Below, one piece after another: positions 56,001-64,000 of a stretch of 64,000 nt of DNA. The stretch is taken from positions 22,690,126 through 22,754,125 of the forward strand of contig OY821747.1 of the NCBI GenBank assembly GCA_963682055.1, in the 5' to 3' direction. Below the pieces are notes generated by a model. It saw only the letters and a program-made list of their open reading frames with translations, was not told where the DNA came from and ran no database searches. This DNA comes from Primula veris (taxonomy: Eukaryota; Streptophyta; Magnoliopsida; Ericales; Primulaceae). The translations under genes and the position numbers were made by a program. How positions within the stretch are numbered: the first letter of the stretch is position 1; the number at the start of each line of letters is the position of its first letter.

Positions 56001-59000
56001 ATCCATGATCAAGGTCTAAGGAGCAAATTCAAAAGCCAAAAATCAATTAATATAGGACTATAGGAGTTTATCCATGTTAGCAGAAGGTAAAAATCTCATT
56101 TCAGAGTATTATCAAAAACTAACTTAGCCAAAAAGACAAGTGAAACTGAGCTAAGATACTTCTCAAAGTGATGAAAAGTAAAGAGAAGCTTAAAAAGCAC
56201 TCACATCAAAAGTTTGTATTCCGATTATACTGCAACATAGATTTCACTTTGATTTGCGACTTCTTTTGCATCTTCACCAGAATGTACCTACAAAAAGTTC
56301 TGAGAGTAAAACACACAAGTAATACCACATGGATTCTGAATTTGATTGAAAAAGCTTCAAATAACATCATCATTAGCTTCAGTGCCGGCCCAAAAAATAA
56401 TTTTTTTGTGGGTTGCCTTTCGATTTTTGTTTTGTTTTGCCTACTTAAAGAAAACCTCGAAAAAACATAGTATAAATTTTATTTTATTCGGGAAATTATT
56501 TGCCCTTGCAGTGGGATGCCTAGTCCACTCGGACTATCTGCATTCCCTCAAGACCAGTCCTGATTAGCTTAAAAGAGGTATCTCCAAAATAAACCAAACT
56601 ATGCTTTACCAGGAGATAGATTGTAAAGCGTCATTATTTGTATGTCTCATTGGGTATTTTATGTAGCAGAACAGATCTGATCAACATACATTTTTTGGTC
56701 GCATATGTTTTAATTAATTTCTCATTATAACAAAACCAAGAAGTGCTAAGCTCATAAGGGTAGTATGACAAAGGTCTAATTGCTACAAGACCTTAAAATG
56801 CCTTTAATATTGAAGTTTTGAACGAATTAAACTTTGTTGAATTATGATGGCCATTTAGCCTCTCTGTATTTTCCTCTATTTTTGACTTGCTTTGTTAGAC
56901 AGATCAAGAGTGCTACCTCCTATGAACTTCTCCATCGCATCTAAAATATTACTTCTTGGGATCATTGGGTAAGATTATTTTTTTACAGCTATAGGTGTAT
57001 GTTATATGATAATAAAAATGATGGTAAAGTAATATTTTCTTTTTCTTTTTGGAATTTAATATTTGAATTTTACAATAGGTGTACATCACAAGTAATGGGG
57101 TATACAGGGATAAGTTATAGCTCTCCGACACTTGCTTCAGCAATCAGCAACCTTGTCCCTGCGTTCACTTTCATTCTTGCGCTCATTTTCAGGTTCTTTT
57201 CCTTTTGGAGCCCTCTAACTTTCTACCTTTTTGAGTACTATAGATCACAACGATCTTGGTGACGTAAGAAGTGATATAAGGATTTAAGTGATAATGAGTA
57301 GAGTCTAGATCATTGTAGCAAGTTTGGTTATGAAGTGATAATTTGGAGCCTTAGTTTTGTGCTATTTAGCCTTTTCGCTAATATACAGGCATCTTTATGT
57401 GTATTTTCAGTATTCTGAATTTCTTTGTCCACACTTGAACCGAAATGACTTTCGTGGTGCCTAGCCCATGAGCAGAATTAATCTCTTACTAAAGGTTTAG
57501 GCCTGTTAACAAAAAAAAACTTATTTATGTTTGTTGCTTACAAGCTAGAGTGCATTGATATCTTGATTGCTTAAACTTGAAGCCTTTTACTTTTTATTGC
57601 CTGATAGATCGAATATTTTTTACTTGATAAAGACTGGACATCCTCAATTGCCTACAAGCTAAAGTACAATTTACTCAATTGCTGAAAAAAAATTGTGATT
57701 CGGTTTGGTACAAATCGTTTTGAATTTTGTTGCTGACATTTCTGTAATTATGTATGATCTTGGTATGTCAATGACAGTCATGTGTTAAGTAGCGTTTCCG
57801 CTGTTATAAGCAATTTGAATAAGTGCACAAGTGTATGCAAGACTAATTTTTCGTTATGAAACATTGATTCGTGAATCTTAAAGATTGCTAGTTCTCTAAG
57901 ATTCATCCGTTGTTGGTTTGTGTGTGAGATGTATCTGTGTTGCTGTAATAATTGTTAAGTGATAATTCTTAATTTCATCTATTAACATAGAGTTTGGTGT
58001 ATGATAGGATGGAATTACTAGACCTTAAAAGCTCAAGCAGTAAAGCGAAAATTGTAGGCACAGTTGTATCTATATCAGGAGCATTTGTTGTTACTTTCTA
58101 CAAAGGCCAACCGATTGCAATGATTTCGTCTCTATCCGAGCCACCTCATCAATCGCTAGGCTCGTCACAGTCTAGCTGGATCTTGGGTGGGCTTTTTCTC
58201 ACAACGGAATACATTCTTGTACCAATGTGGTATATTGTTCAGGTACATTTTAACCCTTATTTGCTTATCAACTTGCAATTCAATCAAAATGTTGTAGGCA
58301 TATTTTGCTCAACCTGTCGGTCTGAGCTTAAAAATAAGTTGCAAACTATTCTCGAGTCTTTTCTTCACTTTTGCCTTTTTATCTAGGCGTCTCATTTTGC
58401 AGATGTATTGAACAAAAACGGTATTTGACCAATTGCCCCAATGAACTTTTGTGTTTTCTGTTCCTTGGGGATAATTTTGTAGACATACAATTATGTCATA
58501 GGAACTAAATGTGCATTAGCATTATTCCTGCATATGATAATGTAACAATATAATCATATCATCAGAGTAGCATGTTCAATGAAACTAGGTGATGCGATTT
58601 GGTGGTGAAAGTGAAAAGTCCCTATAAGCTGAGGTGGCAACTGCTTAATTTTCCTCGATAAATTGACTTCTAAGGATTGGTATCAGGGTTAACAATCGCT
58701 GCATTAGTTACATTATTGTCTATTTATGTAAAGGGAATTGCTGAATATCAAATTCATGGCTTATTTTCCAGGCACAGATCATGAATGAGTATCCAGCTGA
58801 ACTAACAGTTGTCTTCTTTTACAACTTGATAGTAAGCGTTTTAGCAGCAATAATTGCTCTCATTACAGAACCGAATCCTAGCGCTTGGAAAATCAGATCC
58901 GACGTAGCATTGGCCTCTGTATTATGCTCTGTAAGTATTGACTATTTGACTATTTAGACCAGTCTGTGTTTTGTTAAAATTGGTAAGGCAGTGTCTAAAC

Positions 59001-59875
59001 AAATAAAAGTTTCATTCTTTAGGGCCTCTTTGGTTCGTGCTTAAACAATGCTGTGCATACGTGGGTACTACGTGTGAGAGGGCCCGTCTATGTGGCAACA
59101 TTTAAGCCACTATCTATCGTTATCGCAGTAGCTATGGGAGTCATTTTCCTCGGTGATGCGATTTATCTCGGAAGGTAATTTACTCAAAAAAATAGTTGTT
59201 TTCTGTGTTTTTTAAGGTGTATTGTTTGTTTACTAACTTGAGTGAGTAGCTGCTAAGTAGTAGGACTAAATTGGTTATAATTTTTAAGCTCACATTTTAG
59301 ACTTTTAAGTTATGCATTTGGTTTGCTTACTTATTGCTATGAGTTTTGGATACTGCATCCGGCCTTTTAAAAAGCAAAAAAGGCGAGCATAAAAGTGCAA
59401 ACAAGCAAGATTTTTGGTCTCATATAATCCTGTTTATTACTTGAAAATATTCAGCCAAATAATCCCTCAAGTAATTATCACCCCAACTTTAATATATAAC
59501 ACAAATTTAAACACATTCTATTGATCAAGATCTTGCTCGCCTTAAACATTATTCTATCGACAAAATGAATAACTTTACATGTTGGTTTAAAGCTTGTTCA
59601 GCAAAATATTTCGGTCATTGCACTTATATTCAAATCCAAATATGTTTGTGATGGACAATTATCTTCTTTTTCATAAGTTTTATTTAATACTTCTTTGCAG
59701 TCTTATAGGAGCAGCTATCATATCGATTGGTTTTTACACCGTATTGTGGGGAAAATCGAAAGAAGATATGGTTTTGGTTGGTGAAAATGGAGACTTGGAG
59801 TCATCGGCTAACGAAAAAGTACCCTTACTACAAAGTCACATTAATCACAAGGATCAAAAAACCCAAAGCCCATGA
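53035..59875 (+). CDS. WAT1-related protein (nodulin MtN21/EamA-type, UMAMIT family transporter), 7 exons, complete
   Basis: Membrane transporter of the drug/metabolite superfamily; characterised UMAMITs export amino acids and WAT1 exports auxin from the vacuole. The substrate here is unknown. Exons: 53035-53228, 56903-56968, 57079-57192, 58008-58242, 58772-58930, 59023-59174, 59701-59875. They join in frame to 364 residues, the usual family length. The first EamA half starts near residue 10 ([20 protein letters not shown], then [15 protein letters not shown]) and includes [20 protein letters not shown] and the conserved [12 protein letters not shown]. The second half starts near residue 184 ([12 protein letters not shown]) and includes [19 protein letters not shown]. 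The C-terminal tail is hydrophilic ([11 protein letters not shown]). Ten hydrophobic segments are expected. Intron 1 is unusually long (3.7 kb) and full of repeats. Sequence and its place beside UVH3 point to the At3g28050 group. Confidence 0.95.
54262..54560 (+). repeat. Recurring local module in WAT1 intron 1
   Basis: It contains ATTGCCGAGCTAAGTTACA, CAAGTGGGGCATTAAA, then GACCCTTACGCCTA. The same ordered motifs recur at 55200-55450 and 61005-61200, and partially at 62570-62640 and 63480-63600. Confidence 0.55.
54600..54850 (+). repeat. Tandem repeat of ~165 bp in WAT1 intron 1
   Basis: Segments at 54600-54690 and 54762-54850 share CCAATAATTCAAAATCACAT, ATAAACG, GACTTAATATG and GTCTTAAGTTATTGGTGAAA. 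A partial third unit lies at 54450-54530. Confidence 0.85.
55248..55450 (+). repeat. Tandem repeat of ~105 bp in WAT1 intron 1
   Basis: Two units (about 55248-55353 and 55354-55450) share CCAACCCTGTATGGATTGGT, GTATCCAATGG and GTTGCTGCTGAAGACTC. They are part of the recurring module seen elsewhere around this gene. Confidence 0.85.
56380..56562. mobile_element. hAT-type MITE in WAT1 intron 1
   Basis: The 183-bp element starts CAGTGCCGGCCC and ends AAGACCAGTCCTG, imperfect inverted tips of hAT style. It is flanked by a perfect 8-bp direct repeat ATTAGCTT (56372-56379 and 56563-56570), the expected hAT target duplication. It lies about 340 bp before exon 2. Confidence 0.85.
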
Positions 59876-61004
59876 GATTGATCATTCAAGGACATATATA
59901 TACATTATTTATACAAGAAAAAGTGTCACAAGTTGTATGTAACATTTATATAGTGTTATCTCCACGATCGATCCTGTAAAAAATTCCGTAGATTTTTTTC
60001 ATGAACATAGTCCAGATTATCTGTACGCTTATTAATTGTCACACGTAACAATTTAGGAGAGCGCCATAATTAAGTCTTTTAATTATTAATCTCGTCTTTC
60101 TTAATTTATTCCGTTCGAATATATTTCTTCGTGCATGAGGTTATTTGTGAAAAACCATTAAATAAACTATATATAGTCTTAGCTAATAACAATACGTTCA
60201 TAACAATAACATGCATATATAACGATGTAAGCTCTAATCAGTATATATATACCATCTTTCACCATGTTGAATTACCTCTTAAACCCTAAACCGATATCGT
60301 CAATTGATACCCCGGCCTTAACGTTTTTTGTTGTTGATAATACCCAATAAACAAAGGGCTGAGCACTAATTTTCTAAATTTATAATAGATGTACCTTATT
60401 CTTCAAGTAAATACTACTAATCCTTGAGCACAGGATCCCAAAACTTAATTATTTCAAAATTTGGAATAAGTTTTGCTCGTCATAAAACTATGTTAGTTGA
60501 GGTAGCGCAAAATGTTATTACTTTTTTTCTTTTCTTTTGTAAGCAAAAGAGGCATAGCTAGCATATCGATCATTTCAACATGTGGACCTAACCCAGAGAT
60601 TACAACCATCCATACTAGTACGATAAGTAAAATATACAAAACTACATCACTACCACCTGCTGTAGCAGCTAATTCGTCAGTTTCTGTAGCAGCTAATTCA
60701 TCAACTGACTACACAAAATACATCAAATATTATATAAGCAAGTAGTATATTGATTACAAAAAATAAAAAATAAAATAAAAACAAGCTAAGTAGTATAAAC
60801 TAATTGCTAATCCCTTCGGCAGGTACATCGCTATAGCAACTATGCGCAGAGCCCTTAATTATTTTACATCGCCATATGAGTTATTACTAGTACTCTCATA
60901 TGAGTTACAAGAAACAATCTTAGCTAATTAATCACATATCCCTTAATTATGTATTTCTGATTCTCAGAATGTCCTTTTAATTTATCATATTGGTAAATTC
61001 AATT
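59876..61004. other. 3' flank of the WAT1-related gene
   Basis: The first part is presumably 3' UTR. The stretch to about 60500 has a diverged counterpart at about 61360-62130, in the same order after the decayed exon copy. No separate gene is supported; the short frame at 60512-60745 has no family resemblance. Confidence 0.45.
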
Positions 61005-62130
61005 GCAGAGCTAAATAACTTTAGCTTATAACCAAATGGGGCAATAAATTTGTGGTATTGGTTGCTTACATAACATTACCCAATCCACTATGGTTTGATA
61101 GCTAGCAATTTAAACTTAGAAATTATATATAAATCATGGTTGCTGCTGAAGACGGACGAAGACCCTTACGCCTAAACGACATCTTTTTTGCATTCTTTTA
61201 GTAGCAACGATTATATCGTTCGGCTTTCACACCTGTTGTGAGAAAATTGAAAGAAGATATGGTTAAGGTTAGTAATAAAAATGGAGACTTGGAGTCATCG
61301 GCTAATAAAAAGTACCCTTACTACAAAGTCATGTCATAAGGAGGAAAAATTCTAAAGGCCATGAGATTGTCTATTCATGATATACATATTATTGAAATAA
61401 GAAAGTGTCACAAGTTGTATGTTACATCTACACAGTGTTATCTCCTCGTTCCATCTTGTAAACATTCTCAAATATTTGTTTCATAATGTACATATATAAC
61501 TTCAGATTAACTGCACACCCTTTCTAACACGTACGTAACAATTCAGGAGAGCACCATAAATTTTCTCATTATTCTCGTCAACCTCACTACAAAATTATGT
61601 CAGACGCTGATGGTAACCGAATGTCGTTAAATTTAACAACAATTTTTGTTACTAAATTCGATGGTAAATTTAGAGACACTCAGTTTGCCATCAGTTTAAT
61701 AACATGGCGTGACGTGTGACTGACTTTTTTCTTATAGTTCCTTAAGTTCCTTCGAATATTTTTCTATGTGCATGAGGTTATTGATGAAAAATCATATAAG
61801 TAATATTCTTAGCTAATACGGGACAAGACATATATATATACATATATAACAACAACATGTATAACGATGTAAGCTCTAATAAGTATATACCGAAATACCA
61901 AGTTGAAGTACCAATTAAACCCTAACCAATAGTTGTCAATAAGTCAATTGATAGTTTTTTTTATAATACCCCATAAACAAAAGGTTGAGCACCAATTCTA
62001 TTTTATTTAATATAGATAATATTTTTCAAGTAAAAAATTACTAATTCTTGAGCAGTCCAGGATCGCAAAATTAAACTATTATCAATTTGAATAAGTTATG
62101 CTGGTCATAAAAATATACCATTTGAGGTAG
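61005..62130 (+). pseudogene. Decayed tandem copy of the WAT1-related gene 3' end
   Basis: 61198-61380 matches exon 7 of the transporter gene (AGCAACGATTATATCGTTCG, GAAAGAAGATATGGTTA, GGAGACTTGGAGTCATCGGC, GTACCCTTACTACAAAGTCA) with substitutions, a frameshift and loss of the reading frame. The 3' flank similarity continues (AAGTGTCACAAGTTGTATGT and onward). Directly upstream (61005-61197) is the module otherwise found in intron 1 rather than exon 6, so most of this paralogue is deleted. It is not expected to encode protein. Confidence 0.8.
61587..61720. mobile_element. Possible CACTA-like end fragment
   Basis: It starts CACTACAAAATTATG and continues GATGGTAACCGAATG, GTTACTAAATTCGATGGTAA and GCCATCAGTT, with some internal inverted similarity. 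The terminal motif fits CACTA elements, but no matching right end is clear. It interrupts the decayed WAT1 3' flank. Confidence 0.35.
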
Positions 62131-62369
62131 CATATAGTCTCATATATATGAGTTAAAGAAACATTATTAGCTGATTAATATACCACATTCCTTAATTATT
62201 ACTTCATAATTTCTCTTTTAACTAATCATATTGTTAAATTAAAATGCTAAGCTCTTGTTTAAGATTTTATACATATCATGTAGCATCATGTCGTATCAAC
62301 GTTAAAACAAATAGTAAAAATAGGTAGTATCAATTAGCTGATCTTGCAGCAAGAAAAGGACTCAAGGCA

Positions 62370-62725
62370 CTACAGCTTTTGGACGACATCTTTTTCTATT
62401 TATTTTTTTTAAAAAAAAGTTCATATTTTAAAGTTTTACTTGCTACAAGACTAAAATACTACTATCATATGTAGCATACGTTTGAAAATATGAAAGAAAA
62501 AGTGGAATAATGAGCTTATGTATTATGGATTGGTAGAGTGAAGTGTGAAATTATATATTTTACTCGTGGTCATGTGGATGCAGCATCCGAAGAAAAAGAC
62601 CAAGGCCCTAACGCCTAAACATCATCTTTTTTCTATTTATTTTTTAAAAAAGTTCATATTTTGAAGCTTTACTTGCTACAATACTTAAATACTACGATCA
62701 TATGTAGCGTACGTTTGAAAATATC
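62370..62725 (+). repeat. Direct repeat of ~110 bp
   Basis: Segments at about 62375-62490 and 62620-62725 share CATCTTTTTCTATTTATTTTT or a variant, AAAGTTCATATTTT, TTTACTTGCTACAA, ATCATATGTAGC and TACGTTTGAAAATAT. A weaker relative lies at 63570-63640. Confidence 0.8.
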
Positions 62726-62785
62726 GTAACATATATATATATAGCATATATTAAGAAGGATGAAAGAATAAAAGGATTGCACAAA

Positions 62786-62863
62786 TTATGATAAATTTGA
62801 AATTTGTTATGCTTGTCATAGAAATTATGATAAATTTGAAATCTGTTATGCTTGTCATAGAAA
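62786..62863 (+). repeat. Tandem duplication of a 39-bp unit
   Basis: ATTATGATAAATTTGAAAT(T/C)TG followed by TTATGCTTGTCATAGAA occurs twice in succession with one difference. The phrase also recalls GTTATGCTGGTCATAAAA at 62095. Confidence 0.9.
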
Positions 62864-64000
62864 TATATATGTCATTTGAGAAAAGCTTAAATGTTAGTTT
62901 TAAGAGTGATTCATTGATTGGTATATAAATACATATTTAATTTTTAATAACCTGAATTCTCAATTCTTATAAGTCTCTTACTTAAAATTTGGTATAGTAA
63001 TATAACATCAAAGTTAAAAACAAATAGTAAAAATGTGTAGTATCATGTATAACATATATACCAATATTACGTGTTTTTTTAATTAAGTAAAAAATATATA
63101 TATAACTTTTCATCATTTTCCCTAGATATATAGATGCATGTAATCTCATATGAAATGAATACATTATTTTTGTCGATCAATCCCCAAATCATTTATCTAT
63201 TTCTAATATTTTGTTTCTTTTTAAATCTTTGACCAATTTATTACATTGCAGCAACCGCTTAATAAACCTTATGACGAAATAGGAGAAACAGTATCCTAAA
63301 TCTGGTCTTTAAAATTAAGGGTGTGCGATACACTAAAAACTCAATACATATTAACGAATTCCAAAATAACTATTTTAAAATTAATTTAAAATTAAAACTA
63401 AAACTTTATATTAGTTGACACAACAACTAAAATAGTGGATCGGTTTCATATAATTGTTTTCCGACCAAATGGGTAATTAAGAAATTGAATGTTATTTGCT
63501 GCTACATTGTTATGTTTACCAAACCTATGTGAATTATTAGAACCTAAATTTGAAATTTAATATTCCTTACGCCTAAACAACATTTTTATGATTTGTTTTT
63601 GATTAAAAGGTCATATTATAAAGGGTTTTACTTAACATCTTTTTATGAAGGGTTGCTGAATATAAAATTCTATTTTTCTGCTTGCAAAACACACAACATT
63701 TGAGTTTTAAACACCTATAAAAGAAAAACAAATTTTTTTTTCCCAACTTGCAACGACGACACATTTCAGTCCATGGCGGGATGCCTATCCAACTCAGAAT
63801 CAACCAAACATGCATATTGCGTGGAGACCTGGGGCGCAGAGACAACATTAACATTTTTAGTTATGCAAATCAAAATGTTATTTTATAAGGTTGAGAGACT
63901 CATCATTTAAAATTATTTTTTGAAAAATGATATTTTCTAAAACCGTGGGGTCCAAGTGCAAATACGGCCTTATGGCCAAATTTAGGAGGCATTAAATTGG
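62864..64000. other. Intergenic, no gene recognised
   Basis: AT-rich sequence with a trace of the recurring WAT1-region module near 63480-63640 (TTGCTGCTAC, CCTTACGCCTAAACAAC). The small open frames on the minus strand have no recognisable family. Confidence 0.4.

Noticed and set aside
60512..60745. Possible secreted small protein downstream of the transporter (77 codons)
   Set aside because: The hydrophobic start is suggestive, but there is no cysteine pattern or family match, and it overlaps the repeated 3' flank of the WAT1-related gene.

Overview
This window is nuclear DNA of a flowering plant, most likely a eudicot. It is AT-rich, holds genes with many introns and GT-AG splice sites, and is crowded with plant-type LTR retrotransposons (Sirevirus-like copia, another copia, Ty3/gypsy) and small DNA transposons (Stowaway, Tourist, hAT and CACTA types). 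The sequence alone does not fix family or genus. Exon structures were assembled by hand from splice sites, reading phase and family knowledge.

Layout: 1-2383 is the 3' end of a Sirevirus-like copia element (env-like ORF open at the window edge, polypurine tract, LTR with clustered palindromes). 2389-6470 is a decayed copia element on the minus strand, followed by a Stowaway MITE. 6.7-13.1 kb is AT-rich and gene-less. 13.4-14.8 kb is a large foldback structure enclosing a ~22-bp tandem array and a tRNA-like sequence, followed by a hAT-like element. 16830-23002 is a gypsy-type LTR element with a perfect 5-bp target duplication and no recognisable coding region. 23.6-24.6 kb is a CACTA-like element. 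27.4-28.4 kb is a second foldback element. 30779-36157 is a nearly identical 1450-bp direct duplication flanking a truncated copia element. A frameshifted retroelement fragment lies at 36.9-37.2 kb.

Two host genes sit in the right half, both on the plus strand. 37809-49904 is a complete 15-exon gene for the XPG/RAD2-type repair nuclease UVH3 (1460 aa predicted). 53035-59875 is a complete 7-exon WAT1-related (nodulin MtN21/EamA, UMAMIT) transporter gene (364 aa predicted). The same pair is close together in Arabidopsis (AT3G28030 and the AT3G28050 cluster), so this looks like conserved microsynteny. The two products have no known shared pathway. Downstream of the transporter is a decayed copy of its last exon and 3' flank, plus recurring fragments also found in its first intron, suggesting a former tandem array.

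I found no CRISPR array, operon, defence system or organellar DNA. The most interesting structures are a hairpin with compensatory changes in the gypsy LTR tandem repeats, the foldback element with its array and Pol III-like boxes, the duplication around the truncated copia element, and repeated splice-site-like modules inside UVH3 introns.
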